Positions 9,801 to 18,034 of a DNA stretch of 44,279 nt are shown here, one piece after another. Source of the stretch: Paraburkholderia oxyphila NBRC 105797 (GTDB lineage: Bacteria; Pseudomonadota; Gammaproteobacteria; Burkholderiales; Burkholderiaceae); the NCBI RefSeq assembly GCF_000685075.1, contig NZ_BAYD01000073.1, forward strand, positions 1 through 44,279, written 5' to 3'. The position numbers and the translations under genes are program-made. The notes below the pieces were generated by a model. The model was given only the letters and a program-made list of their open reading frames with translations, ran no database searches and had not been told where the DNA came from. Positions within the stretch are counted from its first letter, which is position 1. The number at the start of each line of letters is the position of its first letter.

Positions 9801-9906
9801 GCTCCTCACGCTGTTCTCCACGCCCGTGATGTACCTCGCGCTGCACCGCGTCGAGGACTTCTTCAGCAAGCCGGCGCAGGGCGCGGCCGACGCGGCCACG
9901 GAGTAA
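6817..9906 (+). CDS. mdtB: RND multidrug efflux permease subunit, MdtB type
   Basis: This 1029-residue inner-membrane proton-driven pump subunit has the family's twelve-helix plan with two large periplasmic loops. It begins MNISRPFIERPIATSLLM, typical of RND N termini. The proton-relay aspartates in TM4 are present (VVDDAIV, Asp401-Asp402), as is the TM10 lysine (GIVMKNAIMMIDF). In E. coli MdtB and MdtC assemble as a B2C heterotrimer, and the immediate mdtC gene 6 bp downstream supports that here. Substrates of homologues include bile salts and some antibiotics; the native substrate here is unknown. Length is close to the usual 1040. Confidence 0.93.
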   Translation: MNISRPFIERPIATSLLMVAVLLAGLLGYHLLPVSALPEVDYPTIQVYTQYPGAAPDVVSSSITAPLEVQLGEMAGLKSMNSTSSNGVSVITLEFDLSLSLDVAEQEVQAAINASASYLPANLPYPPVYSKVNPADAPVLTLSLTSATLPLTKIEDLADTRLAQKISQISGVGLVTISGGQRPAVRVETNTGALNALGMSLDDVRTALAEANVNQAKGNLDGHFQSYSIGANDQLQTADAYTDLVIAYKNGAPIRLSQVAQPVNGAEDVRQAAWTNDKPSIVLNIQRQPGANVIDVVDRVQKVLPQLRASLPGTLKVDVLTDRTQTIRASVKDVESELGMAVALVVMVIFIFLRKLSATIIPAVTVPLSLIGTLAVAYGLGFSLNNLTLMSLTVATGFVVDDAIVMIENITRHLEMGETPLEAALKGAKQIGFTIVSLSVSLIAVMIPLLFMGDVVGRLFREFALTLAIAIVISAIVSLTLTPMMCSRMFKPHDAEHANAHHADFFDKINARYVRALGWVLEHRVLTLISVAVTAGLTFAILFFMPKGFFPEQDTGLIEGISQAAPGISFPYMVKKQEQLVAQILKDPAVASLSSFVGINQTSPTLNQGTILINLKDKGERDSSAAVIRRLADSTASDAGMRLFLHPVQDLTLDDTISTTSYRVGLQATDPVVLGEWTGKLIAALRADPAFADVQSQSMQEGNQIQLTFDRDTASRLGITPQAIDDVLYDAFGQRQVSTIYTQLNQYHVVLAADHASSAVAHLLDGLYVDTSSGGVAPLASMASMKVVPVPVTINRQGQFPYADVSFNLAPGYTLGTALSHLTDAERRIGLPTTVQASLEGSAATFQASLANEAFLVAAAIVVVYLMLGILYESFIHPVTILSTLPSAALGALAALVLTGTQFDIIGLIGIVLLIGIVMKNAIMMIDFALELERNERLAPVEAIRRAARLRFRPILMTTMASLFGALPLAFGTGMGAELRHPLGIAIIGGLIVSQLLTLFSTPVMYLALHRVEDFFSKPAQGAADAATE

Positions 9907-9912
9907 GCCGCG

Positions 9913-12900
9913 ATGAACCTCTCCGAACCGTTCATCCGCCGCCCCATCGCGACCACGCTGATCGCCGTGGGCATTGCCCTCTTCGGCATGCTCGCGTTCA
10001 AGCTGCTGCCGGTGGCGCCGCTGCCCGAGATCGACTTTCCGACCATCAACGTGTTCGCGCAGCTGCCCGGCGCCGATCCGACCACAGTGGCCACTTCGGT
10101 GGCCACGCCGCTCGAGCGCCAGTTCGGCCAGATCGCCGGCATCACGGAGATGACCTCGGTCAGCTCGCTGGGCGGCACGCGCATCACGATGCAGTTCGAC
10201 CTGAACCGCAACATCGACGGCGCGGCGCGCGACGTGCAGGCCGCCATCAACGCGGCGCGCACCAACCTGCCCGCCAACCTCGACGGCAACCCCACGTACC
10301 GCAAGGCGAACCCCGCCGACGCGCCCATTCTCGTCATCAGCCTGACCTCCGATACGGCCACGCGCGGCCAGCTCTACGACGCCGCCTCGACGGTGCTGCA
10401 GCAAAAGCTGCTGCAAACGCCGGGCGTGGGCGACGTGAACGTGGGCGGCGGCGCGCTGCCCGCGGTGCGCATCGAGCTGAATCCCGACCGCGTGAGCCAC
10501 TACGGCGTGAGCCTCGAGCAGATCCGCTCGGCCATTGCAAACTCCAACACCGACCTGCCGAAGGGCTCGGCCTCGCTCGCCGGGGTGAACTACACCATTG
10601 GCGCGAACGACATGCTCTACGACCCGGCCGACTACGCGCCCATCATCGTCAAGCGCGTGGGCAACGACGTCGTGCACATCTCGGACCTGGGCTACGTGCG
10701 CCAGGAAGTGGAGAACCTCGAGAACTTCGGCCTCTCCGACGGCAAACCCGCCGTGCTGCTGATCGTCTACAAGGAGCCGGGCGCGAACGTCATCAACACC
10801 GTCGACAACGTGAAGGCCGAGCTGCCCTTCCTCGAAGCGTCGATCCTGCCGACCATCAAGCTCAACATCCTGATGGACCGCACGACCACGATCCGCGCCT
10901 CGCTCATCGAAGTGGAAATCACGCTGCTGATCTCGATCCTGCTCGTGACCGCGGTCGTGTTCGTGTTCTTTCGCAGCTGGCGCACGACGCTCGTGCCCGC
11001 CATCGTCGTGCCGCTCTCGCTGCTCGGCACGTTCGGCATCATGTACTTCCTCGGCTACAGCCTGAACAACCTCTCGCTGATGGCGCTCACGATCTCCACG
11101 GGCTTCGTGGTGGACGACGCCATCGTGGTGGTCGAGAACATCATGCGGCACCTCGAGCGCGGCGAGCGGCCCGTGCTCGCCGCGCTCAACGGCGCGCGCG
11201 AAGTGGGCTTCACGGTGCTCTCGATCAGCGTCTCGCTGGTGGCCGTGTTCATTCCGCTGCTGCTGATGGGCGGCATCGTCGGACGGCTGTTTCGCGAGTT
11301 CTCGGTTTCGCTCTCGGCAGCGATCCTGATGTCGATGCTGATCTCGCTCACCGTCACGCCCATGCTGGCCAGCGTGGCGCTGCGCGGCGAGCACGCAGGC
11401 CACCGCGAAACGGACTATCCCGACTCGCGCTTTCACCGCTTCTATGCGCGCACGCTCGGCTGGGTGATCCGCCATCCGCTCTTGATGGGCATCGTCACGA
11501 TCCTCATTCTCGCGCTCAACGTGATGCTCTATGTGGTCGTGCCCAAGGGCTTCTTTCCGCAGGAAGACACGGGGCGCCTGATTGGCTCGATCCAGGCTTC
11601 GCAGAGCATCTCGTACCGGCTGATGCAGCAGAAGTTCCAGGCCATCTCGAAGCAGGTGCTGGCCAATCCCAATGTCGAGACCGTGGGCGGCTTCATCGGC
11701 GGCACGAACGCGATCAACACGGCGATCATGTTCGTGACGCTCAAGCCGCTCGGCGTGCGCCATGCGAGCGCCGACGAAGTCATCGCGCAGATCCGCCACA
11801 CGCTCGGCAATATTCCGGGCGCGCGGCTCTACCTGCAATCGTCCCAGGACATCACGGTGGGCGGGCGGCAGAGCGCGGCGCAGTACCAGTACACGCTCAC
11901 CGCCGACGACCAGAGCGACCTCGACAACTGGGTGCCGCAGGTGGTCGCCCTGATGCACAAGATCCCCATACTCGAAGACTTGAACACGGATCAGCAGGAC
12001 AACAGCATGCAGGCGACGGTGGACGTGAACCGCGACGCTGCCGCGCGCATGGGCGTGAATTACACCTCGATCGACAACGCGCTCTACGACGCGTTCGGCC
12101 AGCGCCAGGTCTCCACGATCTACAAGTCGGCGAACCAGTACCACGTGGTGATGGAGCTCGCGCCCGAGTACTGGACCAACCCGGCCGCGCTCAAGGGCAT
12201 CTACGTGAGCGCGGGCGCGCCGAACCCGGGCCAGGGCGGCTCGAGCGGCAGCGGCAGCCCGACTGCCCCGAGCGTCGCCATCTCCGCGAGCGAGGCCGCC
12301 GCCACTGCCGCCGCGGCATCGGCGGCGGCCGTTGCGGGCCCCGGCAGCACCACCAACACGCCCGCCACGGCGGTGCTCGCCAACGGCGAGGCACTCGTGC
12401 CGCTCACGGCCATGGCGCGCTTCTCGATTGACCGCACCGCCATCTCGATCAACCACCAGGGCACCTTCCCGGCCGTCACGGCCTCGTTCAACCTGGCGCC
12501 AGGCGCCTCGATCGGCGACGCCACGCGCGAAGTGGACGACGCCGTCGCGCAACTGCGCATGCCCGCCAGCATCACGGGCAGCTTCGCGGGCACGGCGCAA
12601 GTATTCCAGCAGGCGGTCGCGAGCGAACCGCTGCTGATCCTGGCGGCGCTGCTCTCCGTGTACATCGTGCTCGGCATCCTCTACGAGAACCTGATGCACC
12701 CGCTCACGATCCTCTCGACGTTGCCCTCGGCCGGCGTGGGCGCGCTGATCGCGCTGCTCGTCACGCATACACAGCTCTCGATCATCGCGCTGGTGGGCGT
12801 GATCCTGCTGATCGGCATCGTGAAGAAGAACGCGATCATGATGATCGACTTCGCGATCACCGAAGAGCGCGAGCACAAGCGGCCCGCGAGCGAGGCCATC

Positions 12901-13140
12901 ACGCGCGCCTGCCTGATCCGCTTCCGGCCGATCATGATGACGACGAGCGCCGCGATACTCGGCGCGCTGCCGCTCGTGTTCGGCTCGGGCTACGGATCGG
13001 AATTCCGCAAGCCGCTCGGCATCTCGATCATTGGCGGCCTGATCTTCAGCCAGATGCTCACGCTCTATACGACGCCCGTCATTTATCTGTGGCTCGACCG
13101 GGCCTATCAACGCTTGCGTCCTCGCAAGAAGGCAGCATGA
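9913..13140 (+). CDS. mdtC: RND multidrug efflux permease subunit, MdtC type, with long Ala/Ser insert
   Basis: This is the second RND subunit, 1075 residues. It has TM4 aspartates 401-402 (VVDDAIVVVEN) and the TM10 lysine (GIVKKNAIMMIDF), so it should be proton-coupled. It is about 50 residues longer than usual. The excess is one block (about 766-825) rich in Ala, Ser, Gly and Thr in the second periplasmic loop, between IYVSAG and ALVPLTAMA. MdtB has about nine residues at the same point. The insert keeps frame and codon use, so it is not a frameshift artefact. The TGA stop overlaps the ATG of the outer-membrane factor gene as ATGA. Confidence 0.93.
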   Translation: MNLSEPFIRRPIATTLIAVGIALFGMLAFKLLPVAPLPEIDFPTINVFAQLPGADPTTVATSVATPLERQFGQIAGITEMTSVSSLGGTRITMQFDLNRNIDGAARDVQAAINAARTNLPANLDGNPTYRKANPADAPILVISLTSDTATRGQLYDAASTVLQQKLLQTPGVGDVNVGGGALPAVRIELNPDRVSHYGVSLEQIRSAIANSNTDLPKGSASLAGVNYTIGANDMLYDPADYAPIIVKRVGNDVVHISDLGYVRQEVENLENFGLSDGKPAVLLIVYKEPGANVINTVDNVKAELPFLEASILPTIKLNILMDRTTTIRASLIEVEITLLISILLVTAVVFVFFRSWRTTLVPAIVVPLSLLGTFGIMYFLGYSLNNLSLMALTISTGFVVDDAIVVVENIMRHLERGERPVLAALNGAREVGFTVLSISVSLVAVFIPLLLMGGIVGRLFREFSVSLSAAILMSMLISLTVTPMLASVALRGEHAGHRETDYPDSRFHRFYARTLGWVIRHPLLMGIVTILILALNVMLYVVVPKGFFPQEDTGRLIGSIQASQSISYRLMQQKFQAISKQVLANPNVETVGGFIGGTNAINTAIMFVTLKPLGVRHASADEVIAQIRHTLGNIPGARLYLQSSQDITVGGRQSAAQYQYTLTADDQSDLDNWVPQVVALMHKIPILEDLNTDQQDNSMQATVDVNRDAAARMGVNYTSIDNALYDAFGQRQVSTIYKSANQYHVVMELAPEYWTNPAALKGIYVSAGAPNPGQGGSSGSGSPTAPSVAISASEAAATAAAASAAAVAGPGSTTNTPATAVLANGEALVPLTAMARFSIDRTAISINHQGTFPAVTASFNLAPGASIGDATREVDDAVAQLRMPASITGSFAGTAQVFQQAVASEPLLILAALLSVYIVLGILYENLMHPLTILSTLPSAGVGALIALLVTHTQLSIIALVGVILLIGIVKKNAIMMIDFAITEEREHKRPASEAITRACLIRFRPIMMTTSAAILGALPLVFGSGYGSEFRKPLGISIIGGLIFSQMLTLYTTPVIYLWLDRAYQRLRPRKKAA

Positions 13141-14702
13141 CCATGACACCTGCGTTCCTCATTGCGCGGCCTTCTCACATCAGGCTCTTGCGGCCGCGAA
13201 CCCTGCTGCGCCGCTGCGCGGCCACACTCGCATTGGTATGGCTCGCGGGCTGCGCGGTCGGCCCCGACTACCACAAGCCCCCGGTGGACGTGCCGGCCAC
13301 GTTCAAGGAAGGGGTGGACTGGCAGCGCGCGCGGGCCAACCCGCAGGCGTCGCTCTCCAGCGACTGGTGGACGCTCTACGACGACCCCACGCTCACGCAG
13401 CTCGTCGAGCAGTCGCTGAAGGCGAACCAGTCGATCATCGCAGCCGAGGCGGCCTACCGGCTGGCGCAGGCGACGGTGGACGCGAGCGTGGCGAGCCTCT
13501 TTCCGGTGGTCACGGCGGGGATGTCGGCCACGCGCAGCGGCACGGGGCCGGGCGCCGCGACGGGCGGCGTGAGCTCGACGACGGGGACCGTGCCGGGCGT
13601 GCACAACAGCGTGAGCGTGAACGTGGCAGCGAGCTGGGAGCCTGATCTGTGGGGGCAAATCCGCCGCGAGATTGAATCGAGCAAGGAAAGCGCGCAGGCC
13701 ACCGACGCGCAACTTGCGGGCGAGCGCCTGTCGATCGCGACGAGCGTGGCCGACGACTACATCGCGCTGCGCCAGGCCGACATCGACATTGCCTCGCTCA
13801 AGCAACAGCAGGCGATTGACGCGCGCCTGCTCGACATCACGCGCGCGGCCTATGCACAGGGCACGGCCTCGAACGACGACGTGCTAGCCGCACAGGACAC
13901 ATTGGAGCTGGTGGTGGCGACATTGCAGAGCACCGAGACGGCGCGCGAGCAGGACGAGCACGCGATAGCCGTGCTGATCGGCGAGCCGCCCGCGAGCTTC
14001 ACGCTTGCGCCGCGCGAGGACTACGCATTCAACACGCCGGCGGTACCGCTGACGTTGCCATCGCAACTGCTCGAACGCAGGCCGGACGTGGTGCAGGCCG
14101 AGCGCACGGCGGCGGCGGCGAACGCGAAGATAGGCGTGGCCGAGGCGGCATTTTTCCCGGTACTGGACTTGGGTGTGCAGGGCGGCTTCGAGCACAACAC
14201 GTTCGCGCAATTATTCTCGCTACCGAGCCGCGTCTGGACGCTGGGCCCGGAACTGGCGGCGACGCTGTTCGACGCGGGCGCGCGCACGGCGGCGGTGCAC
14301 GAGGCACGCGCGACCTACGACGAGGCGGTGGCCAATTACCGGCAAGCGGTACTGAGCGCATTCCAGAACGTTGAAGACAGCCTGTCCTCCTGGAACCACC
14401 TGACACAACAGGAGGCTGCCTACGCGCACATATACGAGCGCAATCAGGCCTTGTTTGCGAGCACGCAGGCGCAATTGAGCGCGGGCACGGCGAGCGAGCA
14501 GAACTTGCTGACGCAGCAGCTTACGCTGCTGCAGGCAGCGCAGAGCTTGAAGGATACGCAATCGTTGCAAATGCAGAGCAGCGTAGCGTTGATCAAGAAC
14601 CTGGGTGGGGGGTGGGAATGGGATGAGAAACGCGGGGCGGCGGTGTTGGGGGACAGCGCGGCTGGCAGCGCCGATAACGACGGCGAAAAAACAGTGCGGT
14701 AA
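13137..14702 (+). CDS. Outer-membrane efflux lipoprotein, OprM/NodT family
   Basis: This 521-residue TolC-like channel carries a lipoprotein signal with lipobox LAGC (cysteine near residue 39), followed by AVGPDYHKP, the standard mature N terminus of OprM-type factors. Two outer-membrane efflux repeats with long coiled-coil helices follow (for example ERRPDVVQAERTAAAANAKI). I chose ATG 13137, which overlaps the mdtC stop (ATGA) and follows AAGGCAG. An in-frame ATG at 13089 lies inside mdtC and would precede the signal peptide. It completes the tripartite pump, so the operon needs no outside channel. The C-terminal tail past about residue 500 is low complexity. Confidence 0.92.
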   Translation: MTMTPAFLIARPSHIRLLRPRTLLRRCAATLALVWLAGCAVGPDYHKPPVDVPATFKEGVDWQRARANPQASLSSDWWTLYDDPTLTQLVEQSLKANQSIIAAEAAYRLAQATVDASVASLFPVVTAGMSATRSGTGPGAATGGVSSTTGTVPGVHNSVSVNVAASWEPDLWGQIRREIESSKESAQATDAQLAGERLSIATSVADDYIALRQADIDIASLKQQQAIDARLLDITRAAYAQGTASNDDVLAAQDTLELVVATLQSTETAREQDEHAIAVLIGEPPASFTLAPREDYAFNTPAVPLTLPSQLLERRPDVVQAERTAAAANAKIGVAEAAFFPVLDLGVQGGFEHNTFAQLFSLPSRVWTLGPELAATLFDAGARTAAVHEARATYDEAVANYRQAVLSAFQNVEDSLSSWNHLTQQEAAYAHIYERNQALFASTQAQLSAGTASEQNLLTQQLTLLQAAQSLKDTQSLQMQSSVALIKNLGGGWEWDEKRGAAVLGDSAAGSADNDGEKTVR

Positions 14703-14727
14703 TCGCTAGCGGTGTCCCCGGCACTGT
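14685..14727 (-). terminator. Intrinsic terminator for the marR-type gene
   Basis: Read on the minus strand, ACAGTGC (14727-14721) pairs with GCACTGT (14697-14691) around a 23-nt loop and runs directly into TTTTTTC. It lies just past the MarR stop codon. The T tract is inside the last codons of the convergent outer-membrane factor gene. Confidence 0.55.
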
Positions 14728-14746
14728 CGTCGCGCGCTATGCGGTG

Positions 14747-15250
14747 CTACGCGTCAAGGGCGCCGCTCATGCTCACGCGTGTGCTTTCATTGTGATGCGT
14801 GACGAACTTTTCGAGCAGCGCGAGGAACGCGCGGCTCTCCTCTTTGGTGAACGGCGCCAGCAACCTCTCCTTTTCCTTCTCGGCGAGCTTCGCGGCCTGG
14901 CGCAGCGTCTTCCTCCCTTCTGCCGTAATGAGAATTTCGACCTTGCGCGCATCCAGCGGACTCGGCGACTTCATCGCGAGGCCGCGCTCCGTCAGCAGCT
15001 TGATGACGAGGGCCGTCGTCGATCGATCGAGCCCGATCAGCCTCGCAACGCCGATCTGACTCACCGGCCCCGCCAGATTGAGGATGTACAACACGCCGTA
15101 CTGGCTCGGCGTGAGATCGACAGGCGCGCAGGCCTCGATGAACATATCGATGGCGATCTGATGCGCCCGGCGAATCAGGAAGCCGGGACGCCGATAAAGC
15201 TCGTCCAGGACAGGTTCGGGAGCGGGTTGAGGTGCGGCTTTCTTGGTCAT
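14747..15250 (-). CDS. MarR-family transcriptional regulator
   Basis: This 167-residue winged-helix protein shows the MarR plan. A helical dimer part (FLIRRAHQIAIDMFIEACAPVDLTPSQYGVL) is followed by a recognition helix region (IGVARLIGLDRSTTALVIKLLTERGL), the wing with the conserved D-x-R (LDARKVEILIT) and C-terminal helices. I placed the start at MTKKAAP (15250); an upstream in-frame ATG at 15334 would add 28 residues unlike the family, and neither has a strong ribosome site. It is divergent from the flavin monooxygenase gene. Palindromes over the monooxygenase promoter make local repression, relieved by an aromatic ligand, the natural hypothesis. Its 3' end converges on the efflux operon, so pump control is possible but less direct. 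Confidence 0.88.
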   Translation of the reverse strand: MTKKAAPQPAPEPVLDELYRRPGFLIRRAHQIAIDMFIEACAPVDLTPSQYGVLYILNLAGPVSQIGVARLIGLDRSTTALVIKLLTERGLAMKSPSPLDARKVEILITAEGRKTLRQAAKLAEKEKERLLAPFTKEESRAFLALLEKFVTHHNESTRVSMSGALDA

Positions 15251-15327
15251 GGCGAATCGGAACGGGATGCACGTGTCAACGCCGATTTTACCGCAGCAAG
15301 CGACGCACGCCTGCCCTCGCCTCACCG

Positions 15328-15356
15328 TTGACATGACATTTCATCAACTCTAATAT
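15328..15356 (+). promoter_or_regulatory. Sigma-70-type promoter of the flavin monooxygenase
   Basis: A perfect -35 TTGACA (15328-15333), a 17-bp spacer and -10 TAATAT (15351-15356) read toward the monooxygenase. The expected transcription start is near 15363, inside the palindrome at 15360-15371. Confidence 0.5.
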
Positions 15357-15371
15357 TAGGCAGACGTCTGC
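15350..15371. promoter_or_regulatory. Abutting palindromes at the promoter, candidate MarR operator
   Basis: CTAATATTAG (15350-15359) and GCAGACGTCTGC (15360-15371) are perfect palindromes placed end to end over the -10 box and start site. A related half site, GCAGATGTATGT, lies at 15399-15410, and CTTATTCA is repeated at 15371-15378 and 15391-15398. Position and symmetry fit a repressor operator between the divergent marR-type and monooxygenase genes. Which protein binds is inference. Confidence 0.45.
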
Positions 15372-15474
15372 TTATTCACCTGCAACACCCCTTATTCAGC
15401 AGATGTATGTCAATTTATATTGATGCCGCTTGCCGGTGTCGACCATTGATCGCACAAGTGTGCCTGGAGGAGAA

Positions 15475-16734
15475 ATGTCGAAGGAATGTGACGTACTAGT
15501 AATTGGCGCAGGCATCGGCGGACTGACGCTGGCGCTCGCCCTGCACGATGCGGGAATCAGTTGCCGCGTGTATGAGGCCGTGCCGGAGCTTCGCCCGCTC
15601 GGCGTCGGCATCAACGTCTTGCCACATGCAACGCGCGTGCTCGGCCGTCTCGGGCTTAACGAGCGTCTGGGCGAGGCCAGCATCGCGACGAAGGAGGCCG
15701 CGTTCTTCAATCGTCATGGTCAGCTCATCTATCGGGAACCGGCCGGTATCCCGGCGGGTTATGCAACGCCACAGTTTTCGATTCATCGCGGCGATCTTCA
15801 ATCGGTCTTGCTGGACGCGGTACGCGAGCGCCTGGGGGCGCACGCCGTGGTGCTCGACCACAAATGCACCGGTGCATCAAGCTCGGACGATGAAGCGACA
15901 GTCCATTTCGTCGATTCGAAAGAAAACACCTATACCGCGAAAGCCTCGGTCGCCGTCGCGTGCGACGGCCTGCACTCGGCGCTGCGCAAGCAGTTCTATC
16001 CCAACGAAGGCATGCCGCGCTATTCCGGCGTGAACATGTGGCGTGGCGCGGTTCACTGGAAGCCCTTTCTCAGCGGCGCGACGATGGTTCGTGCAGGCGC
16101 GCTCGTTCCGGGTGTCGGCAAGATGGTGATCTATCCGATCAGGGACAACGTCGATGCGCAAGGACGTCAACTCGTGAACTGGGTGGCGGAGATCAACGCG
16201 CCGCAACCCGCGCGCCGCGACTGGAACGGCGCGGGCCGTCTGGAGGACTTCTTTCCGGCGTTCGCCGACTGGCATTTCGACTGGCTCGACGTGGCCGGCA
16301 TGATCGAAGCCACGAGCGGGATTCTTCAGTTCCCGATGGTCGATCAGGACCCGCTGCCGCGCTGGACCTTCGGCCGCCTCACCCTGCTCGGCGATGCAGC
16401 CCATCCGATGGTGCCGCGCGGCTCCAACGGCGCAGGCCAGGCGATCGTCGACGCAGACGTTCTTTCGAGGCGCTTCGCCGAACTCGGTGTCGGCCCGCAG
16501 GCGCTGCTGGCCTACGACAAGGAACGCGTGAAGGCGACGGGCGACGTCGTGCTGACCAACCGCAACGCGCCGCCCGACAAGATCCTCCAGGTCGTGCATG
16601 AGAGAACGAACGGCCAGCCGTTCTCGTCGCTTGCCGGCATCATCGACGATGCAGAGCTTCAAAGCATCACCGCGAGCTACAAGCAGGTCGCGGGTTACAC
16701 GGTAGCGGGTCTGGAAGCGGCTGAACGCATGTGA
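15475..16734 (+). CDS. FAD-dependent aromatic monooxygenase, PhzS-like
   Basis: This 419-residue class A flavoprotein hydroxylase has the dinucleotide fold GAGIGGLTLALAL near the N terminus, the DG motif (ACDGLHSALR, about 165-175) and the GD motif (GRLTLLGDAAHPM, about 310). Several stretches resemble PhzS of phenazine biosynthesis (5-methylphenazine-1-carboxylate monooxygenase): RPLGVGIN, PQFSIHRGDLQ, GRLEDFFPAFADW, QFPMVDQDPLPRW. No other phenazine gene is present, so it more likely acts in catabolism of an aromatic acid or N-heterocycle, by NAD(P)H-dependent hydroxylation or oxidative decarboxylation. The start follows GGAGGAGAA. It stands alone, divergent from the MarR gene, and ends at a hairpin shared with the porin. 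Confidence 0.88.
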   Translation: MSKECDVLVIGAGIGGLTLALALHDAGISCRVYEAVPELRPLGVGINVLPHATRVLGRLGLNERLGEASIATKEAAFFNRHGQLIYREPAGIPAGYATPQFSIHRGDLQSVLLDAVRERLGAHAVVLDHKCTGASSSDDEATVHFVDSKENTYTAKASVAVACDGLHSALRKQFYPNEGMPRYSGVNMWRGAVHWKPFLSGATMVRAGALVPGVGKMVIYPIRDNVDAQGRQLVNWVAEINAPQPARRDWNGAGRLEDFFPAFADWHFDWLDVAGMIEATSGILQFPMVDQDPLPRWTFGRLTLLGDAAHPMVPRGSNGAGQAIVDADVLSRRFAELGVGPQALLAYDKERVKATGDVVLTNRNAPPDKILQVVHERTNGQPFSSLAGIIDDAELQSITASYKQVAGYTVAGLEAAERM

Positions 16735-16751
16735 GGAAAGCAGGCGTGCGC

Positions 16752-16771
16752 CCCTCGTTGCGAAACGAGGG
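16752..16771. terminator. Bidirectional hairpin between convergent monooxygenase and porin genes
   Basis: CCCTCGTT (16752-16759) pairs perfectly with AACGAGGG (16764-16771) around the tetraloop GCGA. There is no long T tract, so it is a weak or factor-assisted terminator, or a 3' stabilising stem. Confidence 0.5.
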
Positions 16772-16794
16772 ACGCGAGACTGACTGGGGGACAC

Positions 16795-17871
16795 CTAGAA
16801 CATGTGCCGCACGCCGAGCGCGGCACCCACTGCCGCGCCCGCGCCTTCGTTCAGCGCGCCGTTGACGGACAGGCCCGTGGTCATCGCGCCGTGATTGTTG
16901 ACGACGCCCACCTGTCCATACAGCGTGGTGGCTTTCGACAGAAAGTAGTTGACGCCCATCGCGCCAAGCAGCGAATGATTGGCCGTATCGTTGCGGTCGC
17001 TGGTCACCCAGATGCCCGCGTTCACGTCGAGCGCGGGTGTGATCAGATAGTCGGCGCCGCCTCCCCAGACGCTATTGCTCCCCGCGCCAGCGACTTTGTA
17101 GCTCGCATACGATGCCTTGACAGTCAGGCTGCCGAAGCGGTAACCGGCTCCGATCATGCGCCCCACGAACTCGATCGTCGTGGGAATTGGCGTTGCCGCC
17201 GCGGTGCCCCCTGCGTTGCCGTTGTACATCGACGCCGCCAGCAGCAGACTGCCGTTGTCGTACTTCACGCTAACGGAATACTGCTGGCCCGCCCGGAAGT
17301 TGCCGGCCGATCCGCCCAGCGCATACATCGCGCTCGCCTCGACTCCGGCTATGACGGGACTCGTGTACGAGATGGCATTGGCGTTGGTGAGGCCGGTGCC
17401 GACCACACTGTTGACGTATTGAACGACACCGCTGCCGAACGCCGTGAGGCCGCGCGGATCGAGCTCATAGAGCGTCAGGAAGAAAGGCGAAAACTGCAGG
17501 CCCATCTTCAGGCTGCCGAGATCGCTGCGCAATTGCATCCACGCCTGCCGACCGAAGAGGTTGCCGTTGGAGTCGTTAAACGATCCGTTCGTCATATTGA
17601 TGCCGCTTTCCAGATCGAACGCCATCTTCAATCCGCCGCCGAGATCCTCCACGCCCCTGAAGCCAAACTGCGATGGCGAAAGGCCGCTATCGATCAACGC
17701 CCAGCTCTTGCCCGCGCTTTGCCCGGAGGCATTGAGCGATTTGCTTGCATAGAACAGACCGCTGTCCGCCACGCCATAAAGCGTGACACTGCTTTGCGCG
17801 CTCGCATGCGCGCTCAAGGCGAAAAACCCCATGGCGATCGCAGAGCGTACCGCCGCCGATTTCTTCAACAT
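16795..17871 (-). CDS. Gram-negative porin, Burkholderia type
   Basis: This 358-residue outer-membrane protein has a cleavable signal (MLKKSAAVRSAIAMGFFALSAHASAQ region), the mature start SSVTLYGVADSGLFY, alternating amphipathic strands and a C-terminal aromatic residue (GVRHMF). Together these identify a 16-strand general porin. It has a strong ribosome site (AGGAGGAGA). In this setting, next to a monooxygenase and ring-degradation genes, it is probably the outer-membrane entry route for the substrate. Its promoter region shares repeats and core promoter sequence with the DUF1857-SnoaL-SDR operon 1.9 kb away, which supports that link. Confidence 0.93.
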   Translation of the reverse strand: MLKKSAAVRSAIAMGFFALSAHASAQSSVTLYGVADSGLFYASKSLNASGQSAGKSWALIDSGLSPSQFGFRGVEDLGGGLKMAFDLESGINMTNGSFNDSNGNLFGRQAWMQLRSDLGSLKMGLQFSPFFLTLYELDPRGLTAFGSGVVQYVNSVVGTGLTNANAISYTSPVIAGVEASAMYALGGSAGNFRAGQQYSVSVKYDNGSLLLAASMYNGNAGGTAAATPIPTTIEFVGRMIGAGYRFGSLTVKASYASYKVAGAGSNSVWGGGADYLITPALDVNAGIWVTSDRNDTANHSLLGAMGVNYFLSKATTLYGQVGVVNNHGAMTTGLSVNGALNEGAGAAVGAALGVRHMF

Positions 17872-18005
17872 TGACCGTCTCCTCCTGTCTTTATGTTACG
17901 AGACTTTCCTGATTTTTTATTTCGTATATCTAATTTATATTCGCAGCGCCATTGAACAGACCGGAAAATATGCGCTCTCGACCGATAACATCGAGAAGCA
18001 ATTCG

Positions 18006-18034
18006 ATTCTAGAGTCGGCTGCTGGCTCGAACCA
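18006..18034 (-). promoter_or_regulatory. Porin promoter, TGGTTC-N17-TAGAAT
   Basis: On the minus strand, TGGTTC (18034-18029), a 17-bp spacer and TAGAATCG (from 18011) form a promoter with a good -10 and a poor -35, typical of activator-dependent promoters. The same layout recurs at 19915-19943. The leader to the porin ATG is about 130 nt. The 300-bp region 17872-18171 otherwise holds AT-rich sequence, the two repeats and the SDR terminator, but no gene. Confidence 0.5.

Noticed and set aside
9106..13149. 1347-residue minus-strand frame opposite mdtB/mdtC
   Set aside because: It is a mirror of codon bias in high-GC genes. The translation is Arg/His/Glu-rich with no domain, and the plus-strand RND genes are certain.
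15385..15413. Minus-strand TTGACA (15413-15408) as the marR-type gene promoter
   Set aside because: No acceptable -10 box lies 16-18 bp downstream (GGGTGT-like only).
15475..16734. Phenazine biosynthesis locus, given the PhzS resemblance
   Set aside because: No phzA-G or phzM homologue is present in the window, and the neighbours are catabolic.
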